9,020 bases of DNA from Comamonas sp. lk (GTDB lineage: Bacteria > Pseudomonadota > Gammaproteobacteria > Burkholderiales > Burkholderiaceae_C). Shown here piece after piece: positions 1 to 5,863 of the stretch; the first letter of the stretch is position 1; each line of letters begins with the position of its first letter. The stretch is from the NCBI GenBank assembly GCA_945875225.1, contig CAMCJY010000062.1:1-9020 (forward strand), read 5' to 3'. The translations under genes were made by a program, and so were the position numbers. The notes under the pieces are model-generated. The model was not told the DNA's origin, ran no database searches, and saw nothing but the letters and a program-made list of their open reading frames with translations.

Positions 1-996
1 GGCAATGCCTTGGTCGATTCCGAGTACCAAGTCAGTGAAGCCTTGTTGAAACAGTCTGGCGTAGAAAAGCGCCATATGACGCTGATCGACGCGCCGCGCC
101 GCGCCGAACTTTTACAGCACATGCATGGCGTGCCTTCGCACCGCACCGGTGGCGGCTCGGCGGGTAATACCATCGTGGCAGTGGCGCAATTTGGCGGCAA
201 AGCCTTTTATTCTTGCCGTGTGGCCGAAGACGAATTGGGCGCGTTTTATACCCAAGACTTGGCGCACCACGGCGTGGCCACCAACCTCAGCCACACCCGC
301 GCGCCGCATGGTCAAACCGGCATCTGCATGGTCATGGTCACACCCGATGCCGAGCGCAGCATGAGCACTTTCTTAGGCGCCACCGCAGACCTGGACCACA
401 CCGCGCTGCACCCCCAAGATATCGAACGCTCACGCGTGTACTACATGGAAGGCTATCTGGCCGCATCGCTCACCGGCGTGGATGCCGCCATGCAAGGCCG
501 CGCTATCGCCCATCGCGCAGGTGTGGCGCTGGCGCTGACGCTCAGCGACATGAGCATGATCAACTTCTGCCGCCCCGGTTTGGAGGCCATGGTCGGCAAC
601 ACCGATGAACAAGGGCGTTTGGAGTATTTGTTTTGCAATGAAGAAGAAGCCCAGGTCTGGTGCGGCTCGCAAGACCTGGAGGCCGTGTGCGCCCAAGTTA
701 GCCAACTGGCCCGCGTGGTCTGCCTAACCCGCAGCGCCAAAGGCTGCATCGTGCTTGAAGCTGGGCAGCGCACCGAAGTACCTGCTGTAGCCGTGAAAGC
801 TCTGGACAGTAATGGTGCGGGCGATATGTTTGCTGGCGCATTTCTCTACGCAGTCACGCAAGGCTACAGCCATGTGCAGGCCGCCGCCTTGGGTAACCGA
901 GCCGCGGCCCGTGTGGTGGGCCAATATGGCAACCGCCTGAGTAGCGATGCCGTGGCGGAAGTGATGGCGGGGTTTAAGCAGGGCTTGGCAGCGTAA
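1..996 (+). CDS. PfkB-family kinase, adenosine-kinase-like (5' truncated)
   Basis: This is a ribokinase/PfkB-superfamily kinase that transfers phosphate from ATP to a sugar or nucleoside hydroxyl. The reading frame is open from base 1, and its first codons read GNALVD, the usual N-terminal strand of adenosine-kinase-like members. The true start therefore lies upstream of the window, and the TTG at 10 should not be taken as the start. The substrate-side glycine motif GGGSAGNT is encoded at about 148-171. The C-terminal PfkB signature DSNGAGDMFAGAF begins at 805, with the probable catalytic aspartate at 823-825 and the anion-hole GAG just before it. The stop is TAA at 994-996, followed by a hairpin terminator, so this is the last gene of its transcript. 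The family is secure. Adenosine as substrate is inferred from overall resemblance to the adenosine-kinase branch; inosine/guanosine or another sugar kinase activity is possible. Only about the first ten residues appear to be missing. Confidence 0.9.
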   Translation, partial: GNALVDSEYQVSEALLKQSGVEKRHMTLIDAPRRAELLQHMHGVPSHRTGGGSAGNTIVAVAQFGGKAFYSCRVAEDELGAFYTQDLAHHGVATNLSHTRAPHGQTGICMVMVTPDAERSMSTFLGATADLDHTALHPQDIERSRVYYMEGYLAASLTGVDAAMQGRAIAHRAGVALALTLSDMSMINFCRPGLEAMVGNTDEQGRLEYLFCNEEEAQVWCGSQDLEAVCAQVSQLARVVCLTRSAKGCIVLEAGQRTEVPAVAVKALDSNGAGDMFAGAFLYAVTQGYSHVQAAALGNRAAARVVGQYGNRLSSDAVAEVMAGFKQGLAA

Positions 997-1041
997 ATCG
1001 TTGTTTTTGATAACGTTGTTCGGCAGGCACTTTTTTCTTGA

Positions 1042-1065
1042 CTGCGTTTTATACGCAGCTTTTTT
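1042..1065 (+). terminator. Rho-independent terminator after the PfkB kinase gene
   Basis: A 6-bp stem (CTGCGT at 1042-1047 pairing with ACGCAG at 1053-1058) closes a 5-nt loop. It is followed, after one C, by six T residues at 1060-1065. It sits 45 bp past the kinase stop codon. There is no T-run on the opposite strand after the same hairpin, so it should act only on the plus strand and not on the convergent toxin gene. Confidence 0.85.
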
Positions 1066-1081
1066 GTGTTTCAGGTTTGAT

Positions 1082-1477
1082 TCAGGCAACAAGCGTCATT
1101 CCAGCATGTTTGGACGCATGGATATCAAAAGTCAAGACTTGGCTGCACCCGGCGCCAGAGGCGGCGCGCTCAATCAGGCAGTCTGCAAAGTCTGCTTTCC
1201 CGTCGCCAAATAGTCGCAAGGCGCGCATGACTTGGTCCGCCCGCTCTACCACCAATTGCTTGGTACGCAACACAGCCTCCAAGGCCTGTGCTGCCTGAGC
1301 GGCTGTCAATTCGTAGCTGGCAGTCAACACCCAATAAAGTTCCACAATCGACACCGTGGTGATGTAGCCAGGGTTCTCGGTGTCCAGGGATTCGATCAGC
1401 TGCGTGGCCTTGGACGACTGCTTGGCATCGTCCTGCATGATGTAGCGCACCAGGACATTGGTATCTAGGCCAATCAT
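1082..1477 (-). CDS. vapC: VapC-like PIN-domain toxin ribonuclease
   Basis: This 131-residue protein is the toxin of a type II toxin-antitoxin pair. PIN-domain toxins are Mg2+-dependent ribonucleases, usually cutting tRNA or rRNA. The acidic residues expected for the PIN metal site are present: Asp5 in LDTNVLV, Glu46 in SIVELYWVL, Asp99 (with Asp96 nearby) in ADFADCLIE, and Asp118 in LTFD. The length is typical and the frame is intact, so the toxin is probably functional. Its ATG shares four bases (ATGA, 1474-1477) with the antitoxin stop codon. This indicates translational coupling behind the antitoxin, and no independent strong Shine-Dalgarno sequence is seen. The gene converges on the PfkB kinase gene. 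The RNA target cannot be read from sequence, and the name vapC means family, not proven specificity. Confidence 0.9.
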   Translation of the reverse strand: MIGLDTNVLVRYIMQDDAKQSSKATQLIESLDTENPGYITTVSIVELYWVLTASYELTAAQAAQALEAVLRTKQLVVERADQVMRALRLFGDGKADFADCLIERAASGAGCSQVLTFDIHASKHAGMTLVA

Positions 1478-1716
1478 CGTGCCGCTGCCCCGCGTCCGGC
1501 AATGGCGGCATTCATTGCTTCAATGGAAATGGCCTTCTTTGCAGGCCCAAACATGCCTTTGAGTTCGGTCACCTCCTGCGTCGCGGCAACAAACTCATAG
1601 CGCCCCGGCGCGATCAAAACAAACTCCACCCTGTCTCCGGTATCGACATTCAGGTCCTTGCGAACCTCCGCCGGGATAGTGATCTGGCCTTTGGTCGTGA
1701 GTGTGGCTGTTGACAT
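1474..1716 (-). CDS. vapB: AbrB/SpoVT-fold antitoxin (VapB-type)
   Basis: This 80-residue protein has an N-terminal swapped-hairpin AbrB DNA-binding domain at about residues 3-46, recognisable by TLTTKGQITIPAEVRKDL followed by DTGDRVEF. The C-terminal part (about 47-80, ELKGMFGPAKKAISIEAMNAA) is the kind of flexible helical tail that wraps and inhibits a PIN toxin. It lies directly upstream of the toxin gene with a 4-bp stop/start overlap, the normal antitoxin-first order. The ATG at 1716 is preceded on the minus strand by AAAGGGATCCTT, which supplies a purine-rich ribosome-binding site. Antitoxins of this class bind their own operator; a matching inverted repeat lies over the putative -10 element about 24 bp upstream of the start codon. 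Family assignment is confident; autoregulation is inferred. Confidence 0.9.
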   Translation of the reverse strand: MSTATLTTKGQITIPAEVRKDLNVDTGDRVEFVLIAPGRYEFVAATQEVTELKGMFGPAKKAISIEAMNAAIAGRGAAAR

Positions 1717-1739
1717 AAGGATCCCTTTGTTTTCATCTT

Positions 1740-1773
1740 CCTTACTTTAATGTAAGGAGGGTTCATCCGTCAA
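1740..1773 (-). promoter_or_regulatory. Putative vapBC promoter with overlapping operator
   Basis: Read on the minus strand, TTGACG (1773-1768) resembles a -35 hexamer and TAAAGT (1749-1744) a -10, with an 18-bp spacer. The inverted repeat CCTTAC-6 nt-GTAAGG (arms 1740-1745 and 1752-1757) covers the -10. A second, 6-bp inverted repeat (GGTTCA at 1760-1765, TGAACC at 1782-1787) flanks the -35. Repressor binding at the first repeat would block RNA polymerase, as expected for autoregulation by an AbrB-type antitoxin. The placement supports this reading; the hexamers themselves are only partial matches. Confidence 0.55.
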
Positions 1774-1780
1774 GGCCAAA

Positions 1781-1995
1781 GTGAACCAAATTCAACGCAA
1801 GCAAATCGGTTCCCCGGGTGTGCATCCCAGCGGGGCTGCGACAGCCATTGGATCACATAGCGGTGTTCTGTTAGTTGCATACTGCCAGCGAATTGGCAAC
1901 CTTACGAATTACTCCGGGCAATCTACTGCCTATGACAAAATCGCCGCCCGCATCCGCGTTTTTCAGCAACCGGCGCAAGCCTGACGAAAAGCTTT
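1781..1995. other. Unassigned intergenic segment between vapBC and suhB
   Basis: There is no gene here that I can support. The plus-strand frame at 1781-1984 shows no domain and no start signal. The minus-strand continuation past suhB is interrupted by stops in the frames I read. Two small hairpins are visible: TGCCA-GCGAAT-TGGCA near 1882-1897, and a CCCCG/CGGGG pair enclosing GGTGTGCATCCCAG at about 1812-1835. No T-rich terminator follows suhB. Part of the segment (1861-1920) is about 50% GC, lower than the surrounding genes. It could be a long suhB 3' region, remains of a decayed gene, or a dispersed intergenic repeat. Confidence 0.4.
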
Positions 1996-2874
1996 TTAAC
2001 TGCGGCGCTTGGCGGGCTTGAACAAAGTCGTCGCCGCTTCCCGCGCTACCGCTTTGTCTTCTGCGCCCGCAAATTTGCTGTATTTACCCAGAATGCTGAC
2101 CAGTTGCCCGTAAATACGTGGCGCGCCGGCCAGGCATTCTTGGTGTTCCAGGAAGTCGGGTTCGCCTGTGAAGTTGCCCACCAAACCTCCTGCTTCGGTC
2201 ACCAGCAGTGAGCCTGCAGCCATGTCCCAGGGCTGTAGGCCACGTTCAAAAAATCCATCGCAATAACCGGCGGCCACATAGGCCAGGTCCAGCGCTGCGG
2301 CGCCGGGGCGGCGTATGCCGGCGGTACGCTGCATTACTTCGCTGAGCATTGCCAGGTAGCCCTCAAAATCGTCGCCCTGGCGGAAGGGAAAGCCGGTCGA
2401 AATCAAGCAGCCAGTCAGCTCGGTGCGTTTGGAAACGCGCAGACGCCGGTCGTTAAGGAAAGCGCCGCGTCCTTTGGTTGCGGTAAACAAATCGTTACGT
2501 GTCGGGTCATAGACCACCGCTTGCTCTATTCTGCCGCGTACCGACAGCGCAATGCTGACGCAGTAAATCGGCAGGCCGTGGATGAAATTGGTGGTGCCGT
2601 CGAGCGGGTCGATGATCCAGATGAACTCCGAGTCTTTGGCGCCGTGGGTGGAGCCCGATTCTTCCGCGCGTATGCCGTGGCCGGGGTAGGCGCCGAGCAG
2701 GGTTTCGATGATCGCCTCTTCGGAGGCATGGTCCACTTCGGTGACGAAGTCATTGGCCAATTTTTGCGACACCCGCACAGACTCAATATCGAGGGCGGCG
2801 CGGTTGATGATGGACCCGGCAGCGCGGGCGGCCTTGACGGCCACATTCATCATGGGGTGCAGATTAAGTGACAT
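1996..2874 (-). CDS. suhB: Inositol-1-monophosphatase family protein SuhB
   Basis: This 292-residue protein belongs to the Mg2+-dependent, Li+-sensitive phosphatase superfamily. Family members hydrolyse inositol monophosphates, and E. coli SuhB also acts in the ribosomal RNA antitermination complex. The metal-site motifs are intact: GIRAEES with Glu71-Glu72, IDPLDGTTNF with Asp89, Asp92, Gly93 and Thr94, and the second motif WDMAAGSLLVTEAGG with Trp216-Asp217. GAAALDLAYVAAG (191-203) is also typical. The N-terminus MSLNLHPMMNVAVKAARAAG matches the usual start, so the ATG at 2874 is chosen even though a C-rich stretch with no Shine-Dalgarno precedes it. The C-terminus carries a basic tail (KPAKRRS) making the protein somewhat longer than E. 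coli SuhB (about 267 residues). It is divergent from trmJ, an arrangement common in proteobacteria. Phosphatase identity is very likely; an antitermination role here is inferred. Confidence 0.93.
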   Translation of the reverse strand: MSLNLHPMMNVAVKAARAAGSIINRAALDIESVRVSQKLANDFVTEVDHASEEAIIETLLGAYPGHGIRAEESGSTHGAKDSEFIWIIDPLDGTTNFIHGLPIYCVSIALSVRGRIEQAVVYDPTRNDLFTATKGRGAFLNDRRLRVSKRTELTGCLISTGFPFRQGDDFEGYLAMLSEVMQRTAGIRRPGAAALDLAYVAAGYCDGFFERGLQPWDMAAGSLLVTEAGGLVGNFTGEPDFLEHQECLAGAPRIYGQLVSILGKYSKFAGAEDKAVAREAATTLFKPAKRRS

Positions 2875-2977
2875 CGGTTGGTGGGGGGAAGAACGGGGAT
2901 GGCCCGCCCGGACAATGCGGACGGCAGCTGGCGCCGGGGCGGCGACAATAGGGCGATTTTACCGTTGGCGCTTTCTT
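2875..2977. promoter_or_regulatory. Divergent suhB/trmJ upstream region
   Basis: These 103 bp must carry or border the promoters of both divergent genes. The strand sense to trmJ is G-rich next to suhB (2876-2905), so the suhB leader RNA would be C-rich. Neither gene has a recognisable Shine-Dalgarno. On the minus strand TAAAAT (2961-2956) could be a suhB -10, but I see no acceptable -35 at the right distance. No convincing plus-strand promoter is visible. Confidence 0.35.
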
Positions 2978-3790
2978 GTGACCGTTCGCACCCGTTTTGT
3001 ACTGATCCAGACTAGCCACGCCGGCAATGTGGGCGCCGCCGCGCGGGCTATGAAAACTATGGGTTTTGACGATTTGGTGCTAGTGGCGCCGCGTTGGCCC
3101 AACGTGCTGCGGCGCGAGGAAACCATCCAAAGGGCCAGCGGCGCCCTCGATGTGTTGGCCAATGCGCGCATCGTTGATACGCTGGATGAAGCGCTCGATG
3201 GCATGGACCACCTCTGCGCCACGGCTATGACGCCCCGAGATTTCGGGCCGCCCACGCGCACCCCGCGCGAGCACTTCAGCCGCTTTATGGGCCCAGCGCA
3301 GCCCGTACTCGCGCCGAGCGCCGCACAAAACCTACCCCAAGGCATGGCGTTTTTGTTCGGCTCGGAGCGATTTGGCATGCGCAATGAAGACGTGTACCGC
3401 TGCCATGTGTGCCTCAGCATTCCTACCAATCCTCAATTTGGCTCGCTCAATATCGGCGCGGCTTTGCAGGTCATTGCCTATGAGTGGCGTCTGACCTTGG
3501 GTAGTTTTCCTTTGCCTGGGGCCACGCCGCACAGCGCGCCAGCCGATGCGGCCCAGGTGGCGGGCATGCTGGCGCATGTACAGGAGTCTTTGGAGGCGCT
3601 GGGTTTTCTGGACCCTATGGCGCCAAAAAAGTTGATGCCGCGCCTGAACCAGTTGTTCAACCGCGCCAGCGTCACGCAAGAAGAGATTCACATCCTGCGC
3701 GGCATTGCTAAAGCGGTGCTGCAGCAATCAGCGCGTGTGCAGGCCATTGAAGGCCCTGCCAGCGCGTTAGCAGCTCAGAGGCTAGACTAG
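2978..3790 (+). CDS. trmJ: tRNA (cytidine/uridine-2'-O-)-methyltransferase TrmJ
   Basis: This is a SPOUT-class (SpoU family) S-adenosylmethionine-dependent methyltransferase, expected to 2'-O-methylate position 32 of tRNAs. The core matches the family: VRTRFVLIQTSHAGNVGAAARAMKTMGF at the N-terminus with the motif-1 Asn, LFGSERFGMRNEDV at about residues 126-139, and the knotted SAM-binding segment IPTNPQFGSLNIGAALQVIAYEW at about 148-170. A C-terminal helical region (RLNQLFNRASVTQEEIHILRGI) is as in E. coli TrmJ. The start chosen is GTG at 2978, giving 270 residues, because homologues begin a few residues before RFVLIQTSH. The open frame continues upstream to 2708, but that part runs antisense to suhB and looks like no known protein. 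An in-frame ATG at 2915 is an alternative. No clear Shine-Dalgarno precedes either start. The stop lies 5 bp before cysE, so the two form an operon. Confidence 0.92.
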   Translation: MTVRTRFVLIQTSHAGNVGAAARAMKTMGFDDLVLVAPRWPNVLRREETIQRASGALDVLANARIVDTLDEALDGMDHLCATAMTPRDFGPPTRTPREHFSRFMGPAQPVLAPSAAQNLPQGMAFLFGSERFGMRNEDVYRCHVCLSIPTNPQFGSLNIGAALQVIAYEWRLTLGSFPLPGATPHSAPADAAQVAGMLAHVQESLEALGFLDPMAPKKLMPRLNQLFNRASVTQEEIHILRGIAKAVLQQSARVQAIEGPASALAAQRLD

Positions 3791-3795
3791 TCGCC

Positions 3796-4560
3796 ATGTT
3801 TTCCAGAATCCGCTCTGATATCCAATGCATTTTGGACCGCGACCCGGCTGCCCGCAGCACCTGGGAGGTCATCACTTGCTACCCTGGCTTACACGCCGTC
3901 ATCTTGCACCGTCCGGCGCACTGGTTCTGGACACACGGCTTCAAATGGCTGGGGCGATTTACTTCGCACATCGCGCGCTTTCTCACCGGCATTGAAATCC
4001 ATCCCGGCGCCATCATCGGTGAGCGCGTATTTTTTGACCACGCTATGGGCACGGTGGTGGGCGAGACCGCCGAAATTGGCGACGGTTGCACGATTTACCA
4101 GGGCGTCACATTGGGTGGCACTTCGCTCTACAAAGGCGCCAAGCGCCATCCCACTTTAGGCAAAGACGTGGTCGTCAGCGCCGGGGCCAAAGTGCTGGGC
4201 GGGTTTGAAGTGGGCGATGGCGCCAAGATCGGCAGCAACGCGGTCGTCATCAAGCCCGTGCCCGCCGGGGCCACAGCCGTGGGTATTCCTGCGCGCATTC
4301 TGCAAAGCAAGGTCGGCGAAAGCGCCGATGTGGCGGGCGCGCAGCCCAAGTTCAGCGCCTACGGAATAACCAATGATGACGACCCGGTCAGCCAGGCCTT
4401 GAGCGGGTTGATAGATAGCGCCTCCACCCAAGACCAGCAAATTGCCCGCCTGTGGTTGGCACTGGAAAAAATCTGTCAGCAGCAGCAAATGCAAATGCCC
4501 GAAGGCGAGCGCGGCGAATGCTTCGAGGCCGAGCGCCTCAACCAACTGGTCGGTAAATAA
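3796..4560 (+). CDS. cysE: Serine O-acetyltransferase, short form
   Basis: CysE transfers acetyl from acetyl-CoA to serine, giving O-acetylserine for cysteine synthesis. This 254-residue protein is mostly a left-handed beta-helix of hexapeptide repeats (about 65-170). The catalytic pair is visible: Asp81-His82 in FFDHAMGTVVGETAEIG, with a further His118 in KRHP and the conserved TLGGTS loop (105-110). Only about 65 residues precede the helix, so most of the N-terminal helical domain of the 273-residue E. coli enzyme is absent, as in the short EpsC/NifP-like group. After the helix comes an unusual tail of roughly 80 residues, polar and Gln-rich, ending NQLVGK. In enterobacterial CysE the C-terminal isoleucine docks into CysK; no such residue ends this protein. 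The gene follows trmJ by 5 bp with no good ribosome-binding site of its own, suggesting co-translation. No iscR follows, unlike the trmJ-cysE-isc arrangement of some proteobacteria. Confidence 0.93.
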   Translation: MFSRIRSDIQCILDRDPAARSTWEVITCYPGLHAVILHRPAHWFWTHGFKWLGRFTSHIARFLTGIEIHPGAIIGERVFFDHAMGTVVGETAEIGDGCTIYQGVTLGGTSLYKGAKRHPTLGKDVVVSAGAKVLGGFEVGDGAKIGSNAVVIKPVPAGATAVGIPARILQSKVGESADVAGAQPKFSAYGITNDDDPVSQALSGLIDSASTQDQQIARLWLALEKICQQQQMQMPEGERGECFEAERLNQLVGK

Positions 4561-4571
4561 ACCGGGCTTAG

Positions 4572-4591
4572 GCAGGTGCTTAAGCGCCTGC
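4572..4591. other. Hairpin at the convergent cysE/mogA ends
   Basis: GCAGGTGC (4572-4579) pairs with GCGCCTGC (4584-4591) around the loop TTAA, an 8-bp stem with one G-T wobble. Only 19 bp separate the stop codons of cysE and mogA, and the mogA TAA (4582-4580) sits in the loop. No T-run follows on either strand, so it is not a standard Rho-independent terminator. It could end or protect the converging transcripts in a Rho-dependent or RNA-stability role. Confidence 0.5.
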
Positions 4592-5191
4592 GCGCGGCGG
4601 GCGTTGCGCATTTTTTGGACGAAATGCCTTGCACACGCTGTCCACAGTTTCCAGATAGGGGCCACCAATCAGGTCCACGCAATAAGGCACTGCCGCAAAA
4701 ATGCCCGGTACCTTTACCGCGCCGCTGTCGTCCTTCAGGCCTTCCAAGGTCTGCGCAATCGACTTGGGCTGGCCTGGCAGGTTAATGATCAGGCATTTGC
4801 CCCGTATCACCGCCACCTGGCGCGACAGCATCGCGGTGGGTACAAAGTGCAAGCTGATCTGGCGCATTTGCTCGCCAAAGCCGGGCATCACTTTGTGCGC
4901 TATGGCTAGTGTGGCCTCGGGCGTCACATCACGCAGCGCCGGGCCGGTGCCGCCGGTGGTCAGCACCAGGCTGCAATCGGCATCCACCAACTCAATTAGC
5001 GCGGCGCTGATAAGGGCTTCTTCATCCGGTATCAGGCGCTCTACAAAAGTAATCGGGTTGTGCAGTGCGCTTTGCAACCATTCTTTGAGTGCGGGCAAGC
5101 CCAAGTCCGGGTACACACCGGCACTGGCGCGGTCGCTAACGGACACCAATCCAATACGCACGGTCTCGGGGCCACTATCCCTATCGCTCAT
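4580..5191 (-). CDS. mogA: Molybdopterin adenylyltransferase MogA
   Basis: MogA adenylates molybdopterin with ATP, the step that prepares the cofactor for molybdate insertion by MoeA. The 203-residue protein shows the full family pattern: RIGLVSVSDRASAGVY at the N-terminus, the nucleotide-binding loop TTGGTGPALRDVTPEA (78-93) with the conserved Asp88, GFGEQMRQISLHFVPTAMLSRQ (104-125), and LPGQPKSIAQTLEG (138-151). The segment GIFAAVPYCVDLIGGPYLET near the end is also characteristic. It is a standalone single-domain enzyme, not fused to MoaB or MoeA. Its ATG overlaps the darP stop codon in ATGA (5188-5191), so it is the second gene of a darP-mogA operon and is probably translationally coupled. 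It converges with cysE. No other molybdenum-cofactor gene is in the window. The assignment is very secure. Confidence 0.95.
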   Translation of the reverse strand: MSDRDSGPETVRIGLVSVSDRASAGVYPDLGLPALKEWLQSALHNPITFVERLIPDEEALISAALIELVDADCSLVLTTGGTGPALRDVTPEATLAIAHKVMPGFGEQMRQISLHFVPTAMLSRQVAVIRGKCLIINLPGQPKSIAQTLEGLKDDSGAVKVPGIFAAVPYCVDLIGGPYLETVDSVCKAFRPKNAQRPPRAGA

Positions 5192-5841
5192 ACATCTGTT
5201 CCGGGGTTGGTAGGTGACAGCGTGGCATCATCGCTTGCGTTTTCGCCCGCAAGTTGCGCGCGCACCAGTTGAAAAATTTCGCGATAAGGGCGGCCATGGC
5301 GCGGTGCCAAGCCGGGCTTTTCGGGCAGGGCGTCTTTGCGCGCTTGGCGGATCAGGGCGCGCAATTGCTGGCTGTCCGTCTGCGGGCTCAAGTTAATCCA
5401 CTGGCCCAGTGCATCGTCATCGGCCAGCAGGCGGTCGCGCCACATTTCAGTCTGGTGCAGGGTCTGGGTTTCCAGGGCCGAGGGCGTGTGCTGCGCTACC
5501 AATGCAGCGCGTATCGCGTCCAGCATGGGCGCTTCCAACTTGCGCATCAATTTGCCGATAAATTGCATCTGGCGCCGCTTGCCTTCGAAATTACTGATCC
5601 GCTTGGCCTCGGCCACCGCTTCCACCAGTTTGTCGGGCAGTTGCAAACGGTTCATGAGCTCGGCGCGCAAGGTGAGCAAATCTTCACCGAGTTTTTGTAA
5701 TTCGGTGCTTTCGCGCTTGAGGTCGGTACGGGTGGCGTCTTCGGTGCCTTTGAGCTCGCGCTTGTATTCCAGGTCCAGCGCGCTGCCCTCCGCAACAAAC
5801 TGACCTTTAACGAAATAGCCTTTTTTTAGTTTTCGTGACAT
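5188..5841 (-). CDS. darP: Ribosome-associated assembly factor DarP (YjgA, DUF615)
   Basis: This is a DUF615/YjgA-family protein, now called DarP, which in E. coli associates with immature 50S ribosomal subunits and helps their maturation. The sequence shows the family's long charged helices: DLKRESTELQKLGEDLLTLRAELMNRL, then the conserved KRISNFEGKRRQMQFIGKLMRKLE, and near the C-terminus DSQQLRALIRQARKD followed by RPYREIFQLVRAQL. The start is taken as ATG at 5841 (217 residues, MSRKLKKGYFVKG). A TTG two codons upstream also opens the frame but is less likely. Homologues in related bacteria begin with a similar basic MSRK stretch. No Shine-Dalgarno is visible before the ATG. It heads the darP-mogA operon and diverges from pmbA, with only 22 bp between start codons. 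The darP/pmbA pairing also occurs in E. coli. Highly polar with no membrane segment, so cytoplasmic. Confidence 0.93.
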   Translation of the reverse strand: MSRKLKKGYFVKGQFVAEGSALDLEYKRELKGTEDATRTDLKRESTELQKLGEDLLTLRAELMNRLQLPDKLVEAVAEAKRISNFEGKRRQMQFIGKLMRKLEAPMLDAIRAALVAQHTPSALETQTLHQTEMWRDRLLADDDALGQWINLSPQTDSQQLRALIRQARKDALPEKPGLAPRHGRPYREIFQLVRAQLAGENASDDATLSPTNPGTDV

Positions 5842-5863
5842 AGCCAAGTATCATAGCTTCCGC
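5842..5863. promoter_or_regulatory. 22-bp divergent darP/pmbA start region with face-to-face -10-like elements
   Basis: Only 22 bp lie between the two start codons. The heptamer TATCATA (5849-5855) reads TATCAT on the plus strand and TATGAT on the minus strand, each one mismatch from TATAAT. If used, transcription would begin within a few bases of each ATG, giving leaderless or very short-leader mRNAs. That fits the absence of Shine-Dalgarno sequences. The -35 regions would fall inside the opposite gene's first codons and match poorly (TTAGTT for pmbA, TTGGGG for darP). Confidence 0.4.

Noticed and set aside
1042..1065. The hairpin as a bidirectional terminator also serving vapC.
   Set aside because: On the minus strand the hairpin is followed by A-rich, not T-rich, sequence, so it should not terminate vapC transcription.
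1001..1298. Short plus-strand frames across the kinase terminator into vapC.
   Set aside because: They begin around or inside the terminator and are antisense to the PIN toxin, whose catalytic residues confirm the minus strand as coding.
1781..1984. A plus-strand 67-codon frame in the vapBC-suhB gap.
   Set aside because: No ribosome-binding site, no recognisable domain and no conserved-looking pattern; the start is a GTG overlapping the vapBC promoter region.
2876..2905. A G-quadruplex in the suhB/trmJ divergent region.
   Set aside because: Only two clear runs of three or more G are present, with the remaining tracts being GG, so it fails the three-tier rule; at most a weak two-tier structure.
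2708..2977. The 5' extension of the trmJ open reading frame upstream of the GTG at 2978.
   Set aside because: Most of it is antisense to suhB coding sequence. Its translation resembles no methyltransferase segment, and the family begins just before RFVLIQTSH.
4442..4909. A 155-codon plus-strand frame spanning the end of cysE and mogA.
   Set aside because: It overlaps cysE in another frame and is antisense to mogA; both genes have strong motif support.
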